From JAVKBW01 sp964352715 (GTDB lineage: Bacteria; Pseudomonadota; Alphaproteobacteria; UBA8366; Aestuariispiraceae), in the NCBI GenBank assembly GCA_964352715.1, contig CAYGSU010000002.1:62001-126000 (forward strand): 64,000 bases of DNA. Direction: 5' to 3'. The notes beneath the pieces were generated by a model. The model searched no databases. It was not told the origin of the DNA and saw nothing but the letters and a program-made list of their open reading frames with translations. How positions within the stretch are numbered: the stretch's first letter is position 1; every line of letters starts with the position of its first letter. Positions 44,833-53,636 of the stretch are shown here, piece by piece. The translations under genes were made by a program, and so were the position numbers.

Positions 44833-46290
44833 TCATGCGGCATTCCCCGTTACGAGTGATAATCTTGCGCGGTCCAGACACTGGATGTTCACTTCTTCCA
44901 GGCCATCGACTCTCGCATTCTTTTCCGCAGCATCGCGTAGCCGTTTGGCGGCCGAAATGCGGGTAATAACAGGATAGGTTTCCAGTATGCGGCCCAGCGC
45001 GTTCTGGGCTTCCATCGACCAGGTAAGCTCGCGGTGCGCCTTCGCCAGGCTTGCTTCCGTTTTGTCGAGAGTTGTTCCGAGCGGCAGAATGTTGAACAGC
45101 GCATCGAACAGTGAGTTGCAGACTTCCTGAACCAGATAGGTAGCGCCCGAATATCCCATGAAGGGGGTGCCGGTGTGCCGGCGGATGATGGCGCCCGGAA
45201 ACGATGCAGGGACATACATTGCCTTGCCGCCTGCTTCTGCGAGATACATGCGCTCGTTGTAGCTGCCGAACAGAACCAGCGGCGTCTTTTCATGAACCGC
45301 CTTGCGGACTTCATTGTTGTTCGTCTTTTTCCCGGCATTGCGGGCAATCGCGAAGTTGCATGGCAGGCCCAGCTCGTCTTCCAGAAAATGCCGGACGCCC
45401 CGTGTGTAGGTTTCGGTCGCAACGATGCCGAAGCTGGCGGTGCCGAAGAAATCCTGGGTTACCGAACGCCAAAGATCCCAGACCGGTTTGATCGTGGTGT
45501 GTTTTTCATGCTCGATGAACGGTTCCGGATCGATGCCAAGCAGTTCGCCTAGCCGGCGCAGGAAAAGCGTTGTGCTTTCGACGCCGATCGGCGCCTGAAG
45601 ATATGGTTTCTCCAGCCCTTCGCAGAGGAGGCGGCCGAATTCACGATACATGCAGATATTGACATCGGCATTAACCAGCCGTGGTGTATCGGTCAGGTGC
45701 GACCCGAGCGGATAGACCAGATTGACTTCAGCGCCGATGCCTTCGACAAGACGGCGGATTTCGGCAAGGTCCGACGGCATGTTGAACATTCCGTAAGCCG
45801 GTCCGATGATATTGACTCGCGGCTTGGCATTCTCGTCGCGCTTTTTCTCTTTCGGCAGCTTGCCTTTGGACAAACCGAATTCGGACAGCAACCAGTACAG
45901 CGCGCGGTCTGCGCTCTGCCATTGATCTTCATCGATCGTGCGGGGCAGGAAGCGTTTGATCCCGGTGCCTTCAGGCGTGACGCCGCCGCCGATCATTTCG
46001 GCGATTGAGCCGGTTACGACGACAGACGGAAGATCGGGATCAAGAGACTTGTGCGCGCGGCGCATCGAATCTTCCGTACCGGTCTGACCGAGTTCCTTTT
46101 CGGCAAGACCGGTTACCACGATGGGCAGTTCATGCGGCGGCAGGGCGTCGGTATAGTGTAGCACAGAGGTTACCGGCAGATTTTCACATCCGACAGGGCC
46201 ATCGATGATAACCTGCAGGCCCTTGATCGCCGTAAAGACATAGACGGAACCCCAATACCCGCCGGCGCGATCATGATCGAGTACTAGCAT
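44833..46290 (-). CDS. bchZ: Chlorophyllide a reductase subunit Z
   Basis: 485 residues, nitrogenase MoFe-like beta-type subunit. It begins MLVLDHDRAGGYWGSVYVF and contains the cluster cysteine region IDGPVGCENLPVTSVLHYTDALPPHELP near 34-61. VVTGSIAEMIGGGVTPEGTG follows near 94. With BchY it reduces the C7-C8 bond of chlorophyllide a. Its start overlaps bchY by 7 bp. The puf operon begins about 145 bp after its stop, so puf and bch transcripts can overlap as in other purple bacteria. Confidence 0.96.
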   Translation of the reverse strand: MLVLDHDRAGGYWGSVYVFTAIKGLQVIIDGPVGCENLPVTSVLHYTDALPPHELPIVVTGLAEKELGQTGTEDSMRRAHKSLDPDLPSVVVTGSIAEMIGGGVTPEGTGIKRFLPRTIDEDQWQSADRALYWLLSEFGLSKGKLPKEKKRDENAKPRVNIIGPAYGMFNMPSDLAEIRRLVEGIGAEVNLVYPLGSHLTDTPRLVNADVNICMYREFGRLLCEGLEKPYLQAPIGVESTTLFLRRLGELLGIDPEPFIEHEKHTTIKPVWDLWRSVTQDFFGTASFGIVATETYTRGVRHFLEDELGLPCNFAIARNAGKKTNNNEVRKAVHEKTPLVLFGSYNERMYLAEAGGKAMYVPASFPGAIIRRHTGTPFMGYSGATYLVQEVCNSLFDALFNILPLGTTLDKTEASLAKAHRELTWSMEAQNALGRILETYPVITRISAAKRLRDAAEKNARVDGLEEVNIQCLDRARLSLVTGNAA

Positions 46291-47858
46291 CCGATCGCTC
46301 CATCCACCTTGTTGGCGCTTTTCGCCGCCAGGGCCCGTTCCCGTTTCTTGGCATTGCGCTTTCTGAAGCCGGACTGATCGCCGGGAAGATCTTCCCAGAC
46401 GCCGGCCGAGTCGCCCTTGCCGACACCTTCGAAGAACGCATGCATCTTGTCGAAGCGGGACTTGTTCGCGATTGCCGAATTGACCAATTGGCCCAGAACC
46501 CCGGCGCCGGCCGCGCCCATCAGGGGCCGCGCGGAAATAAGATTTGTGTAATAGAGAGCGGGCAGGGCCTTCTCTTTCGCCTTCTGAACAACAGGCGTCG
46601 TTCCAATGGCCAGATCGGGTTTGTATTCTTCTATTGCGGCGAGATCGTCTTCCAGCGAGGCGCGGAAATTGACTTTCACGCCATGTGCTTCAAGCCATTC
46701 ACGGTCCGCATCCGAATACTTCGTGCGTGGACAGGCGGAACCGACATAGTTGACCTCGGCACCGGATTCGATCAGCAGACGCGCCACCAGCAGTTCTGAG
46801 CCTTCATAGCCGGTCAGGGTGACGCGGCCCTTGATTCTGGATTTCGACAGGGCTTCCGATACGGCCGGCAGCGTTGCATTTTTCGCGGCATTAACCTTGT
46901 CTTTGGCGATGCCGCAGGCCTCGCCAATATTGTCCAGCCAAAGGGCAGTGCCATCGACACCGACCGGAGCCGATCCGACGATCTTGCGGCCCGCTGCATC
47001 GAATTCCCGGCAGCTTGCGGTATAGAAGGGGTGAATAGCGCCGACCACGGCACAGTCCAGCGCTGCATATAGTTCGCGCCATTCGCGGGTCGGAACCACA
47101 GGCCCGGCGGCAAGATCCATCGGTGCCAGCATCTGGCCGATCGTTACCGGATCGACCGGGAACATTTCGCCCAGCATTGCAACGGTGGGTTTTTCGTTGC
47201 GGCCGCCACGGGGGGCCTGGACCGGGCCGAGTTCAGCTTCGGTCCGGGCATATTTCAGCATGGCGCCGGCCAGCACGTCCTTGGCTTCGGCATGGGTCGG
47301 AACCCCGAAACCGGGAACGTCGATACCGATGATGCGTACGCCGTTGATTTCCTTTGGCAGCATCTGCAATGGAATGCCCGATGCCGTCGGCACGCAGAGA
47401 TTGGTTACGACGATGACATCGTAATGTTCCGGATCGGCCAGTTCGTGAACTGCATCGCGGATATCTTCATACAGCTTGCCGGTGACCAGGCTTTCGGAAT
47501 TAAACGGTACATACCCGACACTGCGATTGGCGCCGTAGAAATGCGACGTGAATGTCAGCCCGTAGACACAGCAGGCCGAGCCGCACAGAACAGAGGCCGT
47601 GCGACGCATCCGCAAGCCGACACGCAGCGAGCCGAAGGCGGGGCACATGCTTTGCGGTTTGTCATGCGGTCCTTGCGGATAGTCCTCGGCGTATTGTTCG
47701 AGAATTTCGCTTTTGCCGGCCTTTTTGCTCGCTTCGAGCATTTCGGCAGCGCCTGCATGACACCCGACACCGTCGCCGGACTCGATCACTGACTCCGCTC
47801 CTGCTTCAGCAGCGGCATTCAGATCAGAGGTGATGGTGTCATAGGTCATTTGGGTCAT
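46284..47858 (-). CDS. bchY: Chlorophyllide a reductase subunit Y
   Basis: 524 residues. Cluster-binding cysteines are seen in QSMCPAFGSLRVGLRMRRTASVLCGSACCVYGL near 70-100. The later LTGYEGSELLVARLLIESGAEVNYVGSACP resembles the nitrogenase-like fold. The ATG at 47858 overlaps the bchX stop (ATGA), which decides the start against a longer frame from 47912. BchY and BchZ form the catalytic component supplied by BchX. Confidence 0.96.
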   Translation of the reverse strand: MTQMTYDTITSDLNAAAEAGAESVIESGDGVGCHAGAAEMLEASKKAGKSEILEQYAEDYPQGPHDKPQSMCPAFGSLRVGLRMRRTASVLCGSACCVYGLTFTSHFYGANRSVGYVPFNSESLVTGKLYEDIRDAVHELADPEHYDVIVVTNLCVPTASGIPLQMLPKEINGVRIIGIDVPGFGVPTHAEAKDVLAGAMLKYARTEAELGPVQAPRGGRNEKPTVAMLGEMFPVDPVTIGQMLAPMDLAAGPVVPTREWRELYAALDCAVVGAIHPFYTASCREFDAAGRKIVGSAPVGVDGTALWLDNIGEACGIAKDKVNAAKNATLPAVSEALSKSRIKGRVTLTGYEGSELLVARLLIESGAEVNYVGSACPRTKYSDADREWLEAHGVKVNFRASLEDDLAAIEEYKPDLAIGTTPVVQKAKEKALPALYYTNLISARPLMGAAGAGVLGQLVNSAIANKSRFDKMHAFFEGVGKGDSAGVWEDLPGDQSGFRKRNAKKRERALAAKSANKVDGAIGC

Positions 47859-48865
47859 ACCGCGTCGTAGATGACTTCGAGGGAATCTTTCTTCAGGCGA
47901 CTGATGCTGCACATGTCTTCAAGCTTGGCCGGCTGCAGCACGTATTTCGCCCCGGTTTCCTCAGCGGAAAACAATCCGAGCAGCCCGTCCTGCTCCAGCG
48001 GTGTTGGCTGAACCGGCGGTGCTTCGCTGATGTTCAGCGCGAGCTCTTCGAAAATCGAAGCCCATTCCGTGTCAGGTCGACCGATGATTTCGTAGTTCGC
48101 GCTTTTGCGGCGAATGTCATCATTGGCGGGAATGGCTGAGAGAACCGGGATGCCGACCTTGTCAGCGAAGGCCTGGGCCTCGCCGGTGCCGTCATCCTTG
48201 TTAATGACCATACCTGCGACACCGACATTTCCACCCAGTTTGCGGAAGTATTCGACGGCAGAGCAAACATTGTTGGCGACATACAGCGACTGAAGGTCGT
48301 TGGATCCGACGACAATGACCTTTTGGCACATGTCGCGTGCGATCGGCAGGCCGAACCCGCCACAGACGACGTCACCCAGGAAATCGAGCAACACGTAATC
48401 GAAGTTCCAGTCGTGAAAGCCGAGTTTCTCGAGCGTTTCAAAGCCGTGGATAATGCCACGGCCACCGCAGCCCCGGCCGACTTCCGGGCCACCAAGTTCC
48501 ATGGCGTACACGCCGTCACGCACAAAGCACACATCGCCGATTTCGAGTTCGACACCGGCTGCCTGCTTCTTGCCGGATGTTTCAATGATGGTCGGAACAC
48601 TGCGCCCACCGAATAGCAATGACGTGGTGTCGCTCTTCGGGTCACACCCGATCAGAAGCACCTTCTTGCCTTGCTGCGCCATCATGTAGCTGAGGTTGGA
48701 CAGGGTGAAGCTTTTGCCGATGCCACCCTTGCCGTAAATCGCGATGATCTGCGTTTCTTTTGTGACCGGCCCTGTCGCGACCTTCGGCGGTTCGCTTGCG
48801 GCCTCTTCACGCAGCGCCTTCGTCATGGCGTCTACGGTTTTGGCGGCTGTTGTTGTGCTGGTCAT
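47855..48865 (-). CDS. bchX: Chlorophyllide a reductase iron-sulfur ATPase subunit X
   Basis: 336 residues, NifH-like. The P-loop IYGKGGIGKSFTLSNLSYMMAQ is near 43, with cluster cysteines in GRGCGGRGI and GDVVCGGFGLPIA. The replacement of the NifH TTS by SFT after the P-loop separates BchX from BchL. The start ATG at 48865 overlaps the bchC stop by ATGA. It delivers electrons to BchY/BchZ. Confidence 0.96.
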   Translation of the reverse strand: MTSTTTAAKTVDAMTKALREEAASEPPKVATGPVTKETQIIAIYGKGGIGKSFTLSNLSYMMAQQGKKVLLIGCDPKSDTTSLLFGGRSVPTIIETSGKKQAAGVELEIGDVCFVRDGVYAMELGGPEVGRGCGGRGIIHGFETLEKLGFHDWNFDYVLLDFLGDVVCGGFGLPIARDMCQKVIVVGSNDLQSLYVANNVCSAVEYFRKLGGNVGVAGMVINKDDGTGEAQAFADKVGIPVLSAIPANDDIRRKSANYEIIGRPDTEWASIFEELALNISEAPPVQPTPLEQDGLLGLFSAEETGAKYVLQPAKLEDMCSISRLKKDSLEVIYDAV

Positions 48866-49809
48866 GAATGCGTCTCCCAATCGAGAATCATTTTCAGGCA
48901 ATCGGAATCTTCGAATGCCGTGACATACGCTGTCTGTGCGCTTTTGGCGGGTTGCCGATGTGTAATGAGGCCGTTCAGATCAAGCGTTCCGGCGTCGATG
49001 AGGTTGCGGACGGCAACCAGATCGGCGGGTTTCCACTCAGCCGCGATCCGCAGCCGAATTTCCCGCATGAACGCGGGAGGGAAGGCAAAGGACGGCCGCT
49101 GGTCGTAGAAACCGGCCAGGACGATTTCGCCACCAGGCGCCAGTCTTCCGATCAGCGTATCCAGCAGGTCGGCATCGCCGCTGACGTCGTAAATTCGACG
49201 GTAGTCTCTGCGGTCATCGTCGTCCGGATTGCATACGGAATAACCCGCAGCGCCGCTATGGCGGTCGGCGTTTGTTTCCCACACGGTGGGCGCTGCGCCA
49301 CCGAGCGCGATGGTGAGCCGCGCCAGCAGACGTCCAAGCACACCATGCCCAACGATCAAATCAGGCAATACATCCGTTCGGCCCGGGTCCTGCACCGCAT
49401 GGTAGGCCGTTGCCGCAAGCGCCAGCAGAACGCCGTTCTCGCCAAGAGACCGGTCAATTGTGATAGCGCGGGATGCCGCCGTGACGAGGCGGCTGGATGC
49501 GCCGCCGAACAAACCTTTGGCTTCCTTGTAACAGGATGCGCCCGGCACGAAGACTGTATCGCCGACCGCGATTTCTGAATCGGCATTGCTGGCGATCACT
49601 TCGCCGACTGTTTCGTATCCAGGCACAAGGGGATAACCGAGACCGGGGAAGGGAGGCATCCGGCCGGACCACAGCAATCGCTCAGTTCCCGTGCTTATGC
49701 CGCTCCACTTCACATCGACGACAATATCACCGTCGGTTGGCGCATTGAGATGCAACCTGCTGATCGAGAGGCTTTTCGGTTCTTTGAGTGTAACTGCGTT
49801 GGCTTGCAT
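48862..49809 (-). CDS. bchC: 3-hydroxyethyl bacteriochlorophyllide a dehydrogenase
   Basis: 315 residues, zinc-less MDR alcohol dehydrogenase type. Family features are WSGISTGTERLLWSGRMPPFPGLGYPLVPGYETVG near 35-70 and a Rossmann part with VGHGVLGRLLARL near 150. It oxidises the 3-hydroxyethyl group to the 3-acetyl of bacteriochlorophyllide a. The start was placed at MQANAV; the frame upstream runs through the operator. A tandem pair of perfect PpsR sites lies 56-99 bp upstream, making this the promoter of bchCXYZ-puf. Confidence 0.95.
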   Translation of the reverse strand: MQANAVTLKEPKSLSISRLHLNAPTDGDIVVDVKWSGISTGTERLLWSGRMPPFPGLGYPLVPGYETVGEVIASNADSEIAVGDTVFVPGASCYKEAKGLFGGASSRLVTAASRAITIDRSLGENGVLLALAATAYHAVQDPGRTDVLPDLIVGHGVLGRLLARLTIALGGAAPTVWETNADRHSGAAGYSVCNPDDDDRRDYRRIYDVSGDADLLDTLIGRLAPGGEIVLAGFYDQRPSFAFPPAFMREIRLRIAAEWKPADLVAVRNLIDAGTLDLNGLITHRQPAKSAQTAYVTAFEDSDCLKMILDWETHS

Positions 49810-49864
49810 GCCGCCCCTGCCGAATGCGCGTCGTTGCGCTTTCTGTATTATCGTTCTTCTGTAG

Positions 49865-49908
49865 TGTAACAATAAAATGACAGTTTTAAATGTCAATTAA
49901 TAATTACA
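49865..49908. promoter_or_regulatory. Tandem perfect PpsR/CrtJ operators at the bchC promoter
   Basis: TGTAACAATAAAATGACA (49865-49882) and TGTCAATTAATAATTACA (49891-49908) are both perfect TGT-N12-ACA palindromes, exactly 8 bp apart. This is the canonical cooperative arrangement for PpsR/CrtJ, known at the bchC promoter of Rhodobacter. They should repress bchCXYZ and readthrough into puf. Confidence 0.85.
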
Positions 49909-49942
49909 CTATTGCGGTAGGTTTATTTGTAAATCCGGGTTG

Positions 49943-51094
49943 TCAGGGTCTGGCCAGAATGATCCGTGCCAGCGACGGCTGTATCGACCGGACCTGTTCA
50001 ATTGCGCCGAATCCCGCCCGCTTCAGCAGGTCCGAATGTTCATCGAACCGGCGGGTGCGCCCTGGCCCCATGGCAAGCAGGTAAAAACCGAAATAAGCGT
50101 CTGCCGTCCGGTCAGGTTTCGGGCTTCCTGACAGCGGTTCGGCGATCATGAGCGCACCGTTTGCAGACAGTGCCTTTCTACAGGCCTTTAATAGAGCCAG
50201 AACCGTGTCATCACTGTGGTCAAAGGTGACCCGGACCAGGGTGATCAGGTCAACGGGTGCCGGCAGATCGCCGGTAGCGAAATCCCCGCCTGTCGTTTTG
50301 ATTCGATCCGAAAGGTCGGCGGTTTCTATGTTCTTCCGCGCGGCTGGCATCACTTGCGGCAGATCGAAAAGCGTCAACTCCGCGTCGGGGGCGACATCGG
50401 CGAGATAGCTCAGGAAAACGCCGGTGCCACCGCCCACATCCATGATGGTTCGGTAGGGTTTGAAATTGAAGCTTGCGGTTACAATTTCGGCAATCATCGT
50501 CTGGGAAAGCGCCATCAGTTCGCTGTATTCGGCTGCCTTCGCTGTACTCAGCGAATCGGACCTGTCATCGGCAAGGTAGCCCCAGCAGCGCTGCATCTCT
50601 GTCATTTCAATATCGCCACGCAGCAACGCCATCGGATCGGCGAGATCCTGGTACAGGTCGCGATGGTGCCGAATCATGGCGAGAACGCCGGGGTTGTCGA
50701 CAAGCGCTGCGCCATTGAGGCCCAACGCATATCGGTCGCCGGAACAGCGCCGTGCGAGGGTAAGGGCGGCCGCCGCGCGCATTAACCGGTCGGCCCGATC
50801 AGGTGAGAGCCCGGTCAGGGATGCAAGTTCGTCAATTGAATGCGGGCGCTTCGACAGGGCATCGAGCGCGCCGCTGTCAACGAAGGCATCAAGTATCTGC
50901 GAATAGACGAAACCGGCGCACAGATCGAACAGGGTCTGTGTTTGCCGTCTGGAAACGGGGCGTGTCAGGGGGAAGCGGGCAGCCCAGGAACGGAACCGTG
51001 GGCTCGCTGCGATTTTTGGCAGGAACCCTCGAAAGCGGTCGAAAATACTAGACGGTGGAATGGATGGCAGGTCATAGCCAGACTCTGCGGCCAT
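49943..51094 (-). CDS. crtF: Hydroxyneurosporene/rhodopin O-methyltransferase
   Basis: 383 residues. An N-terminal dimerisation/winged-helix domain (about 50-150) with LFDLCAGFVYSQILDAFVDSG is followed by a SAM methyltransferase domain with MDVGGGTGVFLSYLADVAPDAELTLFDLPQ near 215-245. It methylates the tertiary hydroxyl made by CrtC, giving methoxy carotenoids such as spheroidene or spirilloxanthin. It lies 15 bp downstream of crtE and upstream of the bchC operator. Confidence 0.94.
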   Translation of the reverse strand: MAAESGYDLPSIPPSSIFDRFRGFLPKIAASPRFRSWAARFPLTRPVSRRQTQTLFDLCAGFVYSQILDAFVDSGALDALSKRPHSIDELASLTGLSPDRADRLMRAAAALTLARRCSGDRYALGLNGAALVDNPGVLAMIRHHRDLYQDLADPMALLRGDIEMTEMQRCWGYLADDRSDSLSTAKAAEYSELMALSQTMIAEIVTASFNFKPYRTIMDVGGGTGVFLSYLADVAPDAELTLFDLPQVMPAARKNIETADLSDRIKTTGGDFATGDLPAPVDLITLVRVTFDHSDDTVLALLKACRKALSANGALMIAEPLSGSPKPDRTADAYFGFYLLAMGPGRTRRFDEHSDLLKRAGFGAIEQVRSIQPSLARIILARP

Positions 51095-51109
51095 GGCTCA
51101 ACCCCTTCG

Positions 51110-51979
51110 TCAGGCGGCGTTGTACATCAACTCGTGCGGCATGAAGCGTTTGGATTCGGCAATGATGATCTTCTGCAGCATCTCTGCACCTGGACCCGGC
51201 GGAATAGCATCTACAGCATCCGTGACCAGCTGCTTCAGCAGTGTCGTCGCTCCCTGCATTCCGTGATGGTGGACTGCATTCGGGCGATGATGCGAGATGT
51301 CCTGTCCGACCGGCTTGCCAAGATCGTCAACCGACCCGGCGACGTCGTGAATGTCGTCGGCAACCTGGTAGGCTTCGCCGAGGCGCTCGCCCAGCATCCG
51401 CCATACCGTAGCGTCGCCGCCGGCGGCAATTGCCCCGGCTTCCGTGGCCGCTGCGAAAAGCGAACCTGTCTTTGATCGCTGATAGTCCGCCAGAATGGCG
51501 TCATCTTCCGATTCCCAGGCCTGTCCTGCGCAGATGCCGAACGGCATTCCGACTGAACTGGCAACGATCCCGATGATATGGGCGGCCCGGTCCGGCGATG
51601 TCTTGACTTCGCGGCCGAGTATTTCGAACGCCAGCACGATTAGGGAATCGCCAGCCAGAACGGCAGTGGATTCGCCAAACGCCTTGTGCGTCGAAGGCTT
51701 GCCGCGCCGCAGGTCGGCATCGTCGAAACAGGGCAGATCATCATGCACCAGCGAGGCGCAGTGCAGAAACTCGATGGCGCAGGCGGCAGACGTCGCCAGG
51801 CTGGGATTGTCGTCACCGCAACTCGCGGCAACAGCCAGACAGAGTTTTGGCCGGATGCGGGCCCCGCCGGGGAACACCGAGTGGCGAATGGCGGCTGCAA
51901 GCGTTGGCGGTGCGCCTGTGCGCATCACGCGCCTCAGGGCTTCATTCAGGCCTTTTTCGATACGGCTTTCAACCTTCAT
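51110..51979 (-). CDS. crtE: Geranylgeranyl diphosphate synthase
   Basis: 289 residues, trans-isoprenyl diphosphate synthase. The first aspartate-rich motif is in LVHDDLPCFDDADLRRGKP, and the second appears as YQVADDIHDVAG. The ATG at 51979 has GGAGC 7 bases upstream and aligns with the family start; a GTG at 52018 would add 13 residues. It makes GGPP for carotenoids and for the bacteriochlorophyll tail. It is divergent from crtD, with two perfect PpsR sites between them. Confidence 0.94.
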   Translation of the reverse strand: MKVESRIEKGLNEALRRVMRTGAPPTLAAAIRHSVFPGGARIRPKLCLAVAASCGDDNPSLATSAACAIEFLHCASLVHDDLPCFDDADLRRGKPSTHKAFGESTAVLAGDSLIVLAFEILGREVKTSPDRAAHIIGIVASSVGMPFGICAGQAWESEDDAILADYQRSKTGSLFAAATEAGAIAAGGDATVWRMLGERLGEAYQVADDIHDVAGSVDDLGKPVGQDISHHRPNAVHHHGMQGATTLLKQLVTDAVDAIPPGPGAEMLQKIIIAESKRFMPHELMYNAA

Positions 51980-52034
51980 CTCGAAGCTCCGGTTGTTGCT
52001 TGCTGCCGGCGTTGACACGCCGTAGATCCCTAGT

Positions 52035-52077
52035 TGTCAAATAAACTATACACTCATAATGTTAATGATCAATGACA
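52035..52077. promoter_or_regulatory. Tandem perfect PpsR/CrtJ operators between crtE and crtD
   Basis: TGTCAAATAAACTATACA (52035-52052) and TGTTAATGATCAATGACA (52060-52077) are perfect TGT-N12-ACA palindromes 7 bp apart. They lie between the divergent crtE and crtD starts and should control crtEF and crtDC together. Confidence 0.83.
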
Positions 52078-52094
52078 AATGAGGTTCGGCAGGC

Positions 52095-53636
52095 GTGGCA
52101 AAAGACAAAATCATTGTTGTCGGCGGAGGTATCGGCGGCCTGACAGCGGGTCTTGTGCTTGCGGAACGTGGTTTTGGCGTCACCTTGCTTGAACGCGCCG
52201 ACCAGCCCGGCGGCAAGCTGCGCCAGGTTGCCGTTGGTGGTAAGCCGATTGATGCCGGCCCGACTGTCTTTACGATGCGCTGGGTGTTCGACCGGTTGTT
52301 CAACCGCATCGGCGAATCGCTGGACGATCATCTGGACCTGATTTCGGCCTCGATCCTTGCCCGGCATGCCTGGCTCGATGGTGCCCGGCTGGATCTGTTC
52401 GCCGACCGGAATCAGTCCGCTGACGCAATCCGTGACTTTGCCGGACCGGGTGAAGCGAGGGGATATCTGGCCTTTTGCGATGAAACGGAATCGATGTTCA
52501 AGCTTCTGAAGGATCCGTTCCTGTGCCGGGAATCCGCTGACCTGCTGGGGCTTGTGAAAGCGTTCGGCATCGGCGGGCTAGGTGCTATGCGCAAGATGCA
52601 GCCGTTCAATACCATGTGGCGCGGCATCTCCCGGCACTTTACTGACCCGCGCCTGCGACAGCTTTTCGGTCGTTATGCAACCTATTGCGGATCTTCTCCC
52701 TATCTGGCGCCGGCGACCCTCATGCTCGTCGCACATGTCGAGCAGGATGGGGTATGGTACCTGAAGGGGGGCATGGGCGCGCTTGCCTCAACCTTGTCCG
52801 GTCTGATTGAAAAGCGCGGTGGCATCATTCGCTGTGGTGCGCATGTTTCGGAAATCTGCACTGACAACGGCCGGGTCAGTGGTGTGCGTCTGGATGATGG
52901 AAGCCATATCGAAGCGGATGCTGTCGTGATGAACGGCGACTGTTCGGCCTTGTCGGCCGGCTTGCTGGGAACAGGCGTGCAGCGGGCGGTGAAAAAAACG
53001 CCCCGGTCGGAGAGATCGCTATCTGCCCTCACTTGGATGCTGGATACGGAAGCGCGCGGGTTCCCGCTGGTTCGGCATTCAGTGTTCTTTTCTAGTGACT
53101 ATCAGCGCGAGTTTCGTGACATCTTTGAAAACCGCGCTTTTCCAACAGAACCGACAGTCTATGTTTGTGCGCAAGACAGGGGCGACGGTGACATCGCGCC
53201 TGAGGGCGAGCGCGAACGATTCCTTGTAATCGTCAATGCGCCACCGGTTGGCGACACGGAAACTCTTTCGGAAATGGAGATCGATGCATGCGAGAACGCG
53301 ACATTCACGCTGCTGGAAAGATGCGGCCTGACGCTGGATCGCCCGCCGGATCGAACGATACGGACCGGGCCGAAGGACTGGAACCGGCTGTTTCCGGGGA
53401 CCGGGGGGGCGATATACGGCGCTGCCTCGCATGGATGGCAGGCGAGCCTGCAACGACCGGGATGCCGAACGGCCATTCCGGGTCTGTATCTGGCCGGGGG
53501 CAGCATACATCCGGGGCCGGGGGTGCCGATGGCGGCGCTGTCTGGCCTTATGGCGGCGGAAAGCCTGGAGAAGGACCGCATTTCGATACGCCGCTCCCGT
53601 CCGGCGGCTATCGCTGGTGGTACGTCGACGCGCTGA
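52095..53636 (+). CDS. crtD: Methoxyneurosporene/hydroxyneurosporene dehydrogenase (C-3,4 desaturase)
   Basis: 513 residues, FAD-dependent carotenoid desaturase. The N-terminal IIVVGGGIGGLTAGLVLAERG (4-24) is the dinucleotide site. GPTVFTMRWVFDRLF follows near 56, and a C-terminal GLYLAGGSIHPGPGVPMAALSG near 470 closes the FAD fold. The crtE-divergent position and pairing with crtC identify it as CrtD rather than CrtI. GTG start 18 bp after the second PpsR site. Its 3' end overlaps crtC extensively. Confidence 0.92.
   Translation: MAKDKIIVVGGGIGGLTAGLVLAERGFGVTLLERADQPGGKLRQVAVGGKPIDAGPTVFTMRWVFDRLFNRIGESLDDHLDLISASILARHAWLDGARLDLFADRNQSADAIRDFAGPGEARGYLAFCDETESMFKLLKDPFLCRESADLLGLVKAFGIGGLGAMRKMQPFNTMWRGISRHFTDPRLRQLFGRYATYCGSSPYLAPATLMLVAHVEQDGVWYLKGGMGALASTLSGLIEKRGGIIRCGAHVSEICTDNGRVSGVRLDDGSHIEADAVVMNGDCSALSAGLLGTGVQRAVKKTPRSERSLSALTWMLDTEARGFPLVRHSVFFSSDYQREFRDIFENRAFPTEPTVYVCAQDRGDGDIAPEGERERFLVIVNAPPVGDTETLSEMEIDACENATFTLLERCGLTLDRPPDRTIRTGPKDWNRLFPGTGGAIYGAASHGWQASLQRPGCRTAIPGLYLAGGSIHPGPGVPMAALSGLMAAESLEKDRISIRRSRPAAIAGGTSTR

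Noticed and set aside
53288..53461. Longest frame for crtC, starting at 53288
   Set aside because: The added residues are low-complexity Gly/Ala/Arg-rich text read out of frame from crtD and are not CrtC-like.
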